From positions 3,224,001-3,288,000 of the forward strand of contig JAQSEB010000004.1 of assembly GCA_030063045.1 (NCBI GenBank): a stretch of 64,000 nt of DNA. Reading direction: 5' to 3'. Both the position numbers and the translations under genes were made by a program. Source of the stretch: Pratylenchus scribneri (Eukaryota; Nematoda; Chromadorea; Rhabditida; Pratylenchidae). The notes below the pieces were generated by a model. It saw only the letters and a program-made list of their open reading frames with translations. It was not told the origin of the DNA and made no database searches. Shown here one piece after another: positions 21,118-33,255 of this stretch. The number at the start of each line of letters is the position of its first letter. Position 1 is the first letter of the stretch.

Positions 21118-23651
21118 ATGTCGATTTTGCTTTTTGTGTTGGCACTGCTCTTCTGTAAGTATTGATGAAGATCAATGGATATCTCAGTGATAAGATTAGA
21201 TATAATTTGCCAATACATGCCATGCCTTAATATTCTCGAATTATATTGCAAAATGGGATTTTTTTGAAATTTGAGAAAAATTATTCCCATTGCCCATTAT
21301 AGATCTGTGGTCTGTCCTTGTGGCCTGGCCGCCAATCGAGGGACTCAACAATTATACACCAATTAATGCTGCCGTTTTTAATCGTGGAAATGGAAAATAT
21401 GAATTCTATTTTGTTGCCAAATTGCACAGCCATCGTGTACAACTTTCAGCCCTTTCCCCCAATAAATTTGTTGCGACTATAACAACTACTAATTCTCATT
21501 TTGAAATTCGTGAAGCAAATGCAACAGGCAAAATTCAGGACAACATATTTCTTGGAGAATTTTTTTTCGGGCCAAATGATTACTGGTTTTTCGACCCAAA
21601 ACCTCTCGCCTTGGCTTCATTTCCATTCAAATCTATTTTTTATGACTCGACTGATATAAATGGTATGTTTATTAAATCTTTTTGAAAAATTCTGAGAATT
21701 CCTAAAATTTCTTTGATTTTTGGTCAAATTTATTTTCAAAAAGAACATTTTTTGCATCAAAATTTTCTTCGAGGCATAAAAAATGAAAAAAAGGAAAATT
21801 TTGTTAAATGTCAAAAAATTGATAAATAATATGGTTAAAATTTTACTAACTATTTTAAATGTAAAAGTCCCTTTTCTAAAGCTTTCTGTTGGAAGCCCCA
21901 TTTTTCACAAGTCCTTTCCAAAATCATTTGGCCAGTGGCCATTTAGTCTCCTAACGAATGGTTTCTTTATTTCAATTTTTCAGTGATCAACCCAAAAAAG
22001 GGAGTTGCCAAAATTTCCGGTGTTGCGAATTACACATTTCTTTCTTATAAATTATATGAATTGCATGGGATATACGAATTTACAATACCAATAAATACGT
22101 AATAATTGAGTAAACTTATGCATTGAGCTCTTTAAAAACTTTTTAGTTTGACACGAATTCAATTGAGAGAGAAGCTCAGTCTTGATGAAGTTGGCTTTTT
22201 TGATGAAAAAGAATTTATTGGCTCCGCTATAAGTCCTTAAAATTATTTTATTAATTAATTGAAATTTAAAATTTTAGCTTTGTTTCCTCATAAAATTCAT
22301 AGTGTACATGCCAAAGGACATTTTTCTAACGATGCATTCTATGGGAATTTAAATTTTAATTTAAACGAAACATGGTTTTTTCGTGGCGGTGATGAAAATT
22401 ATCAAAATGTTTTCTATACAAATAAAGAACTTGAATTCGACATAGTTCTTCAAAATGTTGAGCTTACCCGAGGCAAGTTTTCGTAAAAAAATATACTGTA
22501 ACAATTGTTTTCCATTATATTAGAATGGCCTGGAATTGGGACTATTGTGGATGTGGATTCAATTGACGAACCTGGAAAATATTGCATTGTTAAGATAATT
22601 GTAGACAAATTACTGTGGCAAAAATGTGTTGATGAACATAGGGAAATGGCGGGAGCTTTTTTGAAAGACATTTTGAGCGATGTTGAAAGCGAATTGTTGA
22701 AGTATTTTGCTAAATATACATTTGGCAGCCGATTTGGATCAGGCCCCAAATTCATTTTTTCGGAACCAAGAGTTTATTAATTAACTTGGAATAATAAAAT
22801 AATTAACAATCAGATCCTGACGAAATGCGAATTCATATTTCTTTATCAAATTGACTATAATAATTCTTTCCATGAGTTTATGAAACATGATTGGAAATCG
22901 AATTGCCTTTCTGCATTGTTAACATTTCGTCCAGGGCCTATTAATGGCATCGGAGCAACTCGAGGTATGTATTATCTTTAGCTAAATTTTTTCTTAATCA
23001 TTCCTACCATTATCAGCTGCCTGTCGAGAAAGTGGCACAAATGAATATGGCGAAACAATTTACCCAAATGCATTCACCATTAACTTTGCCGGTATTTCCT
23101 TTTTTTGCGGGAGAAGGTGTAGAGGAAATGATTACCGTAATTTATATAGAATAGGGGAGTTTTAAGCCCACCAAAAATTTCGGGGTCCAAACTCTTCCAA
23201 CCCAAATAATCTATTTTCCCCACCCAATTTACTGTAGGAAAATTCAACGAGGAAAAAAAAATCGCGTGATTTTAAATCTATGCCCCAGCTTTTGCACGTG
23301 TTCAAGCATGAAATAGGCCACACCCTAAACGCATCGGTTTATTGAAAATTGATATTCTAATTTAATTTATTTAATATTAAAAGCACGATCCCAAAGATAC
23401 TATGTTTCTGATGAAATATGATCTAAAAGTAAATGATGGAGAAACACCTCCAAATTTGCCACTTTCAAAAAATTCGTATGATGACATTAGAAGTTTTCTG
23501 GGAATGCTCGAAGCAATTGGATATGAAGACAACCGATTTAGCCACAAGAACTGTTTTGGTGATTTAATAAATTTAATATATTTTACCCAATTAATTTTTA
23601 GTATCACGCAACACAGTTTGCAAAAAGATTGGGAGATGTGATCAACCTTGA
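21118..23651 (+). pseudogene. Adamalysin-like (M12B/ADAM-type) secreted metalloprotease with a frameshift before the active site
   Basis: Exons 21118-21154, 21303-21662, 21984-22098, 22147-22232, 22278-22472, 22524-22771, 22814-22964, 23017-23091, 23238-23336, 23384-23558 and 23602-23651 can be traced. A short hydrophobic N-terminus (MSILLFVLALLF) looks like a signal peptide. A long prodomain-like region follows, then a catalytic segment with HEIGHTLNASHD, the metzincin HExxHxxxxxHD signature, and a FLMKY Met-turn. Asn replaces the usual Gly after the second His. It ends without disintegrin or membrane segment, so it would be secreted. All phases agree up to exon 8, but exon 9 needs one A fewer in a nine-A run (23253-23261) to reach the HEIGH frame; as given, a stop precedes the motif. 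Either a true pseudogene or a homopolymer error. Intron 22473-22523 has a GC donor. Confidence 0.72.
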
Positions 23652-24111
23652 CACAATGGTCTAATCCAAATGAGAAATAAGCAAATATAAAATAAATAAA
23701 AAAAAAATGCGAAAATATTTTGACATTCCCCAAAATTCTTCTTTTCTATTCATATTTTCATTCCATTATTATTATTAATATTTAAACTTGAATAAATATT
23801 CCTTCCCTCAAATGTCAAATATTTATCTTAAGTCAGCCATCAAATTGACTGCCTATGGGTAAATTGTCGGAAGGCTATTTCTGCTGGACTCGCGGGTTGC
23901 AACGGAACACCGCCATTTCCACCTTATTAGGTCATTCATATCGGCAAAATCAAAATCTCCATCTCATCAGTGGTGACTCAGGACATCTTTATAAATGATT
24001 TTCAAGAATCTGATTTACTTCGATTTTGTTCATTCTGGTCCAATAAAATATATGTTGATGGGTTTTTATTTTTATTTCCAACAATCAAATTTATTTTGTA
24101 AAATTATAATT
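23652..24111. other. Convergent intergenic spacer
   Basis: AT-rich; nothing recognised apart from short polyA-type runs. The flanking genes point toward it. Confidence 0.5.
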
Positions 24112-25576
24112 TTAGCACATAGGTGAAATGAAGAAATGGAAATTGCCATGTTCACGTATTTGCTCCTTTGTGAAAAGGGATTCCGCCTTATGGATCACAT
24201 AAAATTGATTATCAAGAAAATATGTGTAAATGATTCCATTTTTGATGACCACATAATTTGGAAATAGTTCCAGTTCCCAAGTAGAGGAATTTGATTCCAA
24301 ATCTAAAATAAAAAATTGTTATTCGAAATAAAGGAACCATTTTTTAGCTAGGGGTGCCTATTGAATGGCCTATTAAAAATTTTTTCAATTAATTTTTTAT
24401 CAAAATTTTCCTAAAATTTTTTATACCCTTTTGAATTTTATAAAGCAAAATGTTACAAAAATTTTGTTAGCAAATTTTCCAACAGAATATATCTTTTACG
24501 AATTTTCCCTTTACAAGGATATCCATTCATTCACATTTACATTGATGATGATGAAAGTATTTTGCCTTCTCCTCACAACAACTGTAAAAATCATCACTGC
24601 AAGAAATGTCGGAAAAGCATTCAATTATTATACGGGAATCTCCATCTCCACTGGCTTCATTGCGCGAAATTTCCAGTGTGATTTGTCTAAATTCTCCCAA
24701 TTTCATTAGGTGTTGCGACTTTTGCGCATTCCCACAAAAAATGTTATTTTGGGAAATGGGGTCAATGAGTGAAATTTAGGGTTGATAGGTTAGGGTCACG
24801 GAGCGAGGATGGAAATTTCGCTAGGCCAAAGTATAAAGAGGATGGAAGTCTGTTTATATTTTATTTTTAATTACTTTTTTGATACTCATCAAATTTCAGT
24901 GCCCAAATGACAAATGTCCTTTTTAGGTGAATGCGAAAAAGTTGGATAACCAAAAATTTCAACATTCCATTATTACAAACTTATCGAAGAAACACAAAGG
25001 AATAGTCAAATTTTGGGTGGCGTTAATTCTTGTCTCATCAATGGGCGTATAGTTGAGTGGCTGCACCAACATTTGGCATCCATTGGCGTACTCCCTTGTG
25101 GGAAATGGTTTTGGGGGCGATTTTGCCAAGAATGGTTGTGGGCAGAATTGCTGCTGATGTTGTTGATTATGCTTTTGCCAGGGGCTGCTTTCAGCAAAAG
25201 TTGTTTCATTTTTGTTGGGAACAACATCATTATTGGTGGAATCAACGAGGGCAACTATAAATTTTAAAATTTCATTTTACACTATTTCACCATTTTTATT
25301 CAGAGATATCTAGAATTCAAAATTATATAAATATATAGTTGACATAAATATTAAAAAATTATTTTTATATATAAAGCTTAAATAAGGTAATATTTAAATA
25401 TATATTTTTAATTAAAATTAATTAATTTTAATAATTAATTATAATTTATTATTTAATTAATTGCCTTTTCCTGCCTTCTTGAATGGTTTAATACTCTTAG
25501 TCTGCACAACAACAAATTCACTGATAAATGTTGCAAATGTGATGAATAATAATAAATTGGATTTTAATGGAAACAT
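24112..25576 (-). CDS. Predicted secreted orphan protein, four exons
   Basis: Exons 25495-25576, 24977-25254, 24541-24718 and 24112-24302 join in phase to 242 residues. The first exon is a textbook signal peptide (MFPLKSNLLLFITFATFISE), and the remainder has no membrane segment. The mature part has several N-glycosylation sequons (NET, NYT, NAT, NLT, NSS), a Gln/His-rich patch, and about eight Cys including a CSDDFYSCC cluster. I recognise no family. In a plant parasite such a protein could be an effector, but nothing here shows gland expression. Introns are 240-257 bp, long for this window; the acceptor before exon 3 lacks a good pyrimidine tract, so that joint is the weakest. Confidence 0.6.
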
Positions 25577-25794
25577 TTTTGCCTCTTTCTAATAATATGC
25601 AAATGATCGGCGAAAAGATGAACAAATTGAATCACAAGTTGGATATACATTATACCCAAAGGCATAAACAAATCGGATACCGATGGAGAAGACCTTGCTT
25701 GACCTTGACCCTCCTGGTCCCTCTATTTTATTTATTATTATGTGCCTTCTCAATATAGACCAGATTTTCCTCTATAAGATTGCTTGCGGGGACG

Positions 25795-25852
25795 GGGATG
25801 AGTTCAAAAAGTGCGGAGATCCTCCCCCGTCCCCGCGGGGACGGGTCGAACC
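25795..25852. repeat. GC-rich palindrome
   Basis: The stretch contains GCGGGGACGGGG and a perfect CCCGTCCCCGCGGGGACGGG palindrome in otherwise AT-rich DNA between the secreted orphan and Galpha. No gene is seen between 25577 and 26166. Such low-complexity GC repeats are seen in many nematode genomes. Confidence 0.7.
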
Positions 25853-26166
25853 CTAGTATCTATTTTTTTGCTAGAAAAATTTCTTATATTTTAAAAGATA
25901 AAAAATAATTTCGAAAAATTTCACATTTTCTAAATTCTAAAATAAATGCCATTTAATTTCTTGAATTGACAGCCAAAATTGCGCATATGAAGAAAGAAAT
26001 TATGATTTATTCAATTTAAAAAATTGAAACAATATGAGATAATAATGAATGATAAAGATCAGCAGGGGAAAAATGACTAGAAATATTGGGGATTTGGACG
26101 ATTTGTATTAAGGACATTTTGCGCTTTCCATATTCACTTCTAATTTCCTCAATCCATACATTATTC

Positions 26167-29100
26167 CTACATCATTCCGGCCTTTTGCAAATTCTTTTGA
26201 ATGATTGTGTCAATGACGGAACTGATCACCAATTGTACTTGATTTGTGTCCGTTGCGCATGTTTCGTGCATATAAATTGTTTTTCTGTACAAAAAATACA
26301 GTAATGCATTGAATAGAAGCGAAAAGAAAACATACTTGTCCGGATGCTGGTTTAATTCCGCAAATTTCATTTTGATGAATCCAACTGCCTCTTCGTAGTT
26401 TTGTGCCCCTGAAATTGTTTCATTTTTAATGATTGAAGCTTTATAAATGGATATTCTTTAAACCTAATAAATGGGACTTTAAGCTCTCTAATTTAATATT
26501 TAGGCTTTGATAATGTTTTTATTACAATCAACAAAAAGTGGACCTTCATAATCGGGAAAGCACGTTGTGATATTGACTCTTTGGATCTTCTCCAAGAAAA
26601 GATCCTTTTTGTTGAGGAACAAGATCATGGCCTGAAAAGAATGTGAACAATATAAATTTTGATTAATTAATGAGCGCATTTTTTGACCCATATCCCATCA
26701 AACCCCAAATCTTGTCATTAACTTTAAATTATTGCCTAGTAAATCTAAATTTTGTCAAATTGGCTTCTATGAATTTGCGCTTATCTTTATGGAATTATCC
26801 AAATAATTTATTATCTGATAATTTGGTACCCAAACCAACCGTGTTAATGAACCAAGAGGAATTGCAAATTGAGGAGAACAACCTGATGTAGAGGAAAAAG
26901 AATTTTATTATAAGGCAAAATGGGAAATAAAATAAACGCACTGCATGGATTCGATCATCCGGTTCTGGAAAAATTTTTTTATTAAATTGATTTGAAATTT
27001 TCTATGGCCAATTAGATTTTGGCCGATAATCCAATGAAGTAATAGACAATCTAGGAAGGTGGATATACCATTTGAAAGGCATGAATTTCTTCTTAAAATA
27101 TTGTTTAATTTTTTAAATTATTTTGGGAAAAGTAAGCATTTAGCTAATGAATTCAAGTTTTTATTTCCATTCTCATTTATCAGATTTTTAATTAAAATAA
27201 TAATAATGCCACTTTTTAGAAGAAACTCAATCCTTTAAAATGATATATCGCCTTCTCAAATTGGCTTTTGCCTCGATGAGTTATGGTATAAAAACCAATT
27301 TCCTCTCCTAAAATACACCAACCGTCGTTTCGTCCTCAAACAACACTTGATCATATTCACTTATTGCTGTGATGAAAATGATTGCCTCTACATTGTCTAC
27401 AATTCAATCATTCAAATATAAATTCATTTTCATTTCGCTACTCACCAAAACAATGAATCCATTTCCGGCGTTCCGATCGTTGTCCGCCAACGTCGAACAC
27501 ACGAAATTCCATATTCCCTTTGATCATGAATTTGACTTCCACAACGCCGGTTGTGGCCACTCTGCTGTACAGGATGTCCTGTTCCGTTGGCCGATAGCCA
27601 GGCTCGTGAATTCGGGCGACGGAATCGAGGAAACTGCAAAAGGTGGAAATTGAATTATTTAAGTGATTTGGGCTTTGAGGATAAATACAAAGAATTTTTT
27701 GAGGCCATCGTAAATTGCCTAAAGCCTATTTTAAGATTCACGAATGCTGATTCAAATAGTTTCCACTTTCTCTTACAGCAGTGTTTTATTAGAGTCAATT
27801 CATTATCAACAATACCTTGGCCATTCTTTTGGCCATAACTCAACAAAGAAGCAATAAATTTATGAAGATTTTTATAATTTTAAAGCCCAAAGTTTCATCT
27901 ACAATTTGGCTTTAAATAATTTCGTTAAATTTAATTTAAAAAATATATGCCTTTGATTTTTATTAATCAATTTCGAGATAATTCCACTTTTTTATAAATT
28001 ATTTAAAATTTTCATAAAATTAGTAAAGCAACTTTTTAAAGGATATTTAGTGCTTTCAAATGGCATATTGCTTTATTGAATTGTCTATTGCCTTGTTGAG
28101 CTATGTATAGCCAAAAGATGGCTTTAGGTCCACTATAGTCCAAGATTATCCCGTAAATGGCTTTTCCCCATAAATTTTATGAATAATTTTACTGACTATT
28201 TGGCTGAGTCGTTGAGCTGATATTCACTGCGCATGTCATATGCTTTTTTGACGGCCTTATCTGACCAAAGATTCTGAAGGGCATGTGCAATTTGATCGGT
28301 GAATGGCTGATTCTCTTCGCCATTTTCGATGGCACGAAAAATGATGGCTTTGTCCTGCTCCTTTTTCTGCTCATCCAATGGAATATGGAGCACATTGTCC
28401 ATTGCCTATATATTTTGGTTTTATAAGTTTATTTTAGAATAGAAGGGTATTAAGTTGCAGAAAAAATGAAAGAATTTTGAAAAATTTTCATGTTCAAAAT
28501 AATCTGTTTGAGGCCATATAACTTGGCCAAATCATCAGATGTTTAGAGCCACATTTTGTTATGATCTAATTATATTTATATGCCTCAAAGTTTTTCGACA
28601 TGAAATGTTTTCGACAAATTCAGCCATTTTTGGAATTTAAATATTATAATGGAAATAGTTCAAAGAGGAAAAACCACCTTCAAAATGGCGGCCATCGATG
28701 TGACCGTATTCGAGTAGACAACAGCTTTACGTTCGTTGATTTCCTCCTCCGTGAATCCATTGCTATGCAGAATTCTGTTCAAAAGGAAATAAAGGAGGGT
28801 GGAATGCTATGGGCAATTTATAAGGGGAGGACTGACTGCATTTGTTTGAGCACAGTTGATTTGCCACATTCTCCAGCACCCAAAAGAAGAAGTCTATGAA
28901 ATAGAGAATATGAATTAAAAGCTGGAATAAATTTGCAATTAACTTGTAATAATTTTAATTTGGAAATTGTACGGCACTAGTCTAGTTTACGGGATGGAAA
29001 AGAGAATGGATGATGGGAGCCCAGAAGTGATTGAAGGGAAAATGATTGACTGGGGCATCTCATCCTTTCACTCACTTCCAATCAAAGGGTTGGGTGAAAA

Positions 29101-29321
29101 TCTGACATTTGAAGGAATGAATTTGGGTCTTATAAAATATGGAAATTTTTATACAATCATCATTTCTCACGAAAAATAAGGTGGAATGGAGTTGGGTGGA
29201 TTTACTTGATTATGGAGGAGGCCGCCCTCCGGTCATTGTTCAATTGCCGTTCAATTGCTTTGCTTTTGCTCAACTGTTCCCGAACTTCTTCAGATTGGCA
29301 ACTGGCCAGCATTCCGCCCAT
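26167..29321 (-). CDS. Heterotrimeric G protein alpha subunit, nematode-type
   Basis: Eleven exons (29206-29321, 28837-28893, 28678-28774, 28197-28405, 27446-27633, 27323-27396, 26942-26964, 26840-26882, 26544-26631, 26336-26408, 26167-26284) give exactly 361 residues with every phase checked. The N-terminus MGG with a Cys at position 8 suits myristoylation and palmitoylation. G1 is GAGECGKST (Cys where most have Ser), switch I has RVATTG, switch [20 protein letters not shown]4 is FLNKKDLF and G5 ETCATDT. The C-terminus is NLQKAGMM, with no Cys at -4, so pertussis toxin should not modify it. The subunit exchanges GTP for GDP on receptor activation at the plasma membrane. I cannot assign a specific C. 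elegans gpa number; the divergent tail suggests a chemosensory nematode-specific class. Confidence 0.95.
27008..27290. mobile_element. Family-A palindromic MITE in Galpha intron
   Basis: The arms show 'ctaggaaggtggatatacca' on the left and 'tgatatatcgccttctcaaa' on the right. It lies in the intron between 26965 and 27322. Confidence 0.75.
27813..28122. mobile_element. Family-A palindromic MITE in Galpha intron
   Basis: Left end 'attcttttggccataactca'; right end 'gccttgttgagctatg'. It lies in the intron 27634-28196, so this gene carries two copies. Confidence 0.8.
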
Positions 29322-29959
29322 TTGCGCAGCACAACAATTTGAAGGGGAAAATCACAAAATGCAGCGGAGGATATGGGAAAACGAAGTAAAATAGTTTTTT
29401 CAGTAGAAATCAGCGAATGAAAAGGGCCAAATTACTAAAAATGTGAATTTGAATATGGGTTAAGTCTGGATTATTGGGAAATTGGTGCATTGACAAAATT
29501 GCCGGCATTCAAAATGTGGACAAACTCCATTCAGGGTACGGAGAATATGTACGAAAGATATATTTATTGTATGGCCAAAATGTGAAAGACAAATTTACGG
29601 GATGTAATGAGGGAGGAGGGGAAATTGATTTGGCCAAGCAATTCCGGCAATTCGTGTGCCACCTTCCTCCCTTTCTCGTTTGGGGCGCCGTGTGGTTAAT
29701 TGGCGCCGATTGAATGAATTTGAATTGAGGCAAAAGGGAAGGAATGAGGAGGAGGAGGGAATTTGGTGGAAATGCAAATTTGTGAGGGGAAGTAGGAAAT
29801 TGGTTGGAGAGGAAGAAATGGGCCGCTTAATTGGCCCCAAATAATCCTTTGAAATTGGCATTGGCATCCACAGCAAAGGAGGATTTAGGCCGATTGGTTG
29901 GGACTTGGGAGTTGATTACTTTTTTATCTGTGTGGATAATTGGAAAATTTGAAAAGAAA

Positions 29960-30300
29960 TTTACTGAAAAAACACTGAAAATTCGTAAAATTTTATTGAA
30001 AATACCGAAAAAAGATTATAGGGTTCATTTTTCGTACAAACATTAACTTTGTTCTCATCCAGATGCATCGTTTGACAATGACTTTGGTTTGGGTTTTAAC
30101 TAATTCTAACTTAGTTTTGAACCATTAAACCAAAATCAGTTTAAACCGTTTAATACTCTTTAATTTTGACCAAACCATAGCCAAATTATATATCATTCGG
30201 TGCATTTTGACTAGCTTTATCCAATTTTGGGTATATTGATTATGGAATATAGGATAAATCTTTAAACCATTATAATTAAAATTGAATGGTATTGTTCAGT
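29960..30300. repeat. Family-B interspersed repeat
   Basis: The stretch contains 'accattaaaccaaaatcagt', 'ttaaaccgtttaat', a 'ccaaattatatatcattcgg' core and 'gaatataggataaa'. Related copies lie at 37925-38115, 39870-40150 and 60950-61240, and the arms resemble those of the foldback element at 1367-2005. Confidence 0.75.
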
Positions 30301-30964
30301 GAAAACTGTTGAAGAAACAAAAAACAAATGGCTGAATAATTGCAATTTTCGATGGTGGCAAATTGAGAGGAAAATGTAGGCTCATTTCATTGAATTTTTA
30401 GGTGGAATAACAAAAATGTGAATGTACATAATTTTGAGAAAATCGAGATTTGACCTTTGTCTTTTTTTTATTATTCTCAGTCAATGCAGGAAATTTTGAC
30501 GCTTTTCGCGCAACGGATTGCCCATTATTTGGAAGAATTGCGTGTCAATGGCCCAAAGGCAAAATTGAATATAAAAAGCGGGGAGAGGGGAGGAGGAAAA
30601 TGCAAAATTGGGCAAAAACCGAACCAGGAAAGAATTTTAAAATTATATTTAAAGATTAGAAAAAGCCGAACACATTTTTGGATAGACCAACGAATTGTTG
30701 GACCCAATGCTGGCGCGCTAACACAAAAAGAAATTATTAAATTGTGACGTTGTTTGAGGGCGGGGAAAGGCGGTGAATTCAGCAGCCATTTTTAGCCGAA
30801 AATGTACGTGTGAGAATTGAGGTAATATTCTGGCATTAAATTTGAATTTAATTTTGAAGGGCAGAGCAGAAAATAATGTCAAAAATGTGAATGCGGATGT
30901 AGAAATCGAAACTCATCAGGACGTTTTCAGTACCCGTACCTTTTTAAGTGCCAAGCGCGATAAT

Positions 30965-31235
30965 GAAGAAACCAATCTGGAAAGGCGATATGCCATTCTA
31001 AATCACTAAACATTCTCTAAAAAGTGGCTTTTTGTAATTTTTTGAAAATTTGAATCAATTCAAAAATAAGCAGATTTTCATCTAAAAAAATTGGGTCAAT
31101 TACATTAAAAGGCATTCAACTTTTTAAAATTTTTATAAAAAGAAATTATTTTTAAGCCACTTTTTAGAGGATACATAGGGCTTTCTAATGGCATTCGCCT
31201 TCCTAGATTGGCTATTGCCTCGTTAAAATCTGGTA
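30965..31235. mobile_element. Family-A palindromic MITE
   Basis: Inverted arms 'ggaaaggcgatatgccattc' and 'ggctttctaatggcattcgc', with the paired 'ctctaaaaagtggc' and 'gccactttttagagga' inner blocks. Confidence 0.8.
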
Positions 31236-32624
31236 AAAAGAATGGTCTCTGTATCTGTACTGACTGAAAGCTCCCATCGCTTTTTTGAATTTTGCCTGAA
31301 GGAATAGACTAATTTATGAGGGCGGATGGATTACTACGGTGCAAGGAGGAATAGGGGTTTCAAAAATTAAATTCTAAACAAAATAAAAATAATTTATAAG
31401 TTGGTCAGAGAGTATAAATTAGAAAAAAAGCAAAAAATTCTACATGCCTCTTCTATTATATTTGGACAATTAATTCCAGGGAAATGAAAAAATTAGAAGA
31501 AATTATTAAAGAATTTAGAAACTAAAATGTTGAAAAAAGATTAGCATTTTGTAATATTACTAACTAGTAGTGATTAATGTACAGCGATGGGTAAATTAGT
31601 GCCACATTGCCATGGATAATAGGGGCAATGAAGATGGGGAGAGTATAAAGAGATGGGAATTGAGGAGGAAAGTAATGGCGGACTGCGCGGATGGATGGAG
31701 GCAAGAGGATTTAGGGATTACCTGCCCTCTGGACTGGGTTGGATGAATTACGGATACCAACAATGGCACACAATTGAAAGACACATAAAGGAGGAGGAGG
31801 AGGAAATGATGGCCACAAAATTGGATGGCAACAATCAAATATATTTATTGGTTATGGCCAAAAATTTGGATTATTTGGAGGAGTGAAGAAAAGTACAAAT
31901 GCGCGAGGAGTAATTTTTTGGAATTATGGGAAAATTTTTGTGCTGACCTTTTGGTAGCATTTTTTGGTGATTTTAAAACTTTGGTCTAGCCAAATACAGT
32001 GAATTATGGAATTTTGACAGTTTTGGGGCCATAAAACATTGCCTCACATCGCAAAAAGGCTATAGTCCTGCTTAGCCTAAAGATAAAGATAAACTTAATT
32101 ACTTAAATTATTTTTTCATAATTATTTGACGACCTAAATGGTTTTTTTATATAATTTTTTTTGTCTGTTTGAATTATTAAAGGATGAAAATGAAGGACGC
32201 GATCCATTTTGAAATTTGCGTAAAAATTGTGGTCAACGACGGAAATCGGGAAAGAATGTGACAAGGGCAATATGCATGGACATGGACATGATGGATTCCA
32301 TTTTGTTGGGTTGGCTGGGGACTCATTAGCCGCCTTTTTGTTGTATTGGCCCAAAAGGCTTTTGCCGGAAAAGTGGGATTGGGATTTGTGGTTGAAAATA
32401 ATAAAAATGATTTTGCCAGCAGAGGAGGAGTAATTGTTATTTATGAGGGAAGAAGGCTAATTCTTCTAATTTTAAATCGATTATTTATTTTAATATATTC
32501 CTATTACAGGAGGAATTTAATATTATTTTTTTGTCAAAAGAAAAAACAATTTAGAAAGAGGAAGTTTCTTTTACCGATTAGTCGACAATTGTTTCTGTTC
32601 TTTTGGACATACTAGGCTCCACAA

Positions 32625-32915
32625 AAAAGTAGCCAATTTGGGAAGGCGATATATCATCTGAAAGTTCTAAATGTCCTCTGAAAAGTGGCTATAAAATATT
32701 TATAAAATTATCTTTTTAAAAATGTTATTTATTTTAATTATTCATTTGAATATAATAAGTTAGCAATTTTAAAAGAAATATTCTTTCCTCTATAAATTTT
32801 AGGAATTTTTTAAAAATTTTAAAGCCACTTTTTAGAAGATTTTTAGGGCTTTCAAATAGCATATCGCCTTCATGAATTTGTTATTTCCCTGTTAAGCTAT
32901 GGCCAAAAAATGATA
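32625..32915. mobile_element. Family-A palindromic MITE
   Basis: Arms 'gggaaggcgatatatcatct' and 'aaatagcatatcgccttcat', with the inner 'cctctgaaaagtggc' and 'gccactttttagaag' pair. Confidence 0.8.
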
Positions 32916-32944
32916 AGATTTCAATACTGCCGATTCTTTAACTG

Positions 32945-33255
32945 ACTGTGCCATTCATTTGACCATAGCTCAACAAGGAAGTAACCAATATGAGAAGGCA
33001 ATATGCCATTCGAAAGCTCTAAATGTCCTCAAAGTAGCTTTCCTATTTTTGTGAAAATTTGAAATAATTTTTAAAATTATCGGCTTCTCCTCAAAAATTT
33101 AAGTCTATTAAATTCAAAGACAGTTAATTATTTTAAAAAGGCGGATTTCATGAAAATTTTCAAGCCTTTTTGTAAAGGATATTTTGGGCTTTACAATGGT
33201 ATATCGCCTTCTCAGATTGGATATCGCCTCGTTGAGTTATGGCCAAAAGAGTGGG
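32945..33255. mobile_element. Family-A palindromic MITE, adjacent copy
   Basis: Arms 'gaccatagctcaacaaggaa' and 'gcctcgttgagttatggcca'. It lies only about 30 bp from the previous copy, suggesting nested or preferred insertion. Confidence 0.85.

Noticed and set aside
24800..25270. Plus-strand frames 25013-25267 and 25057-25260
   Set aside because: They are antisense to the better supported minus-strand secreted gene, whose exon joins a signal peptide in phase.
29595..29876. 93-codon minus frame rich in Ser/Pro
   Set aside because: Complement of a purine-rich promoter stretch; no homology or splice context.
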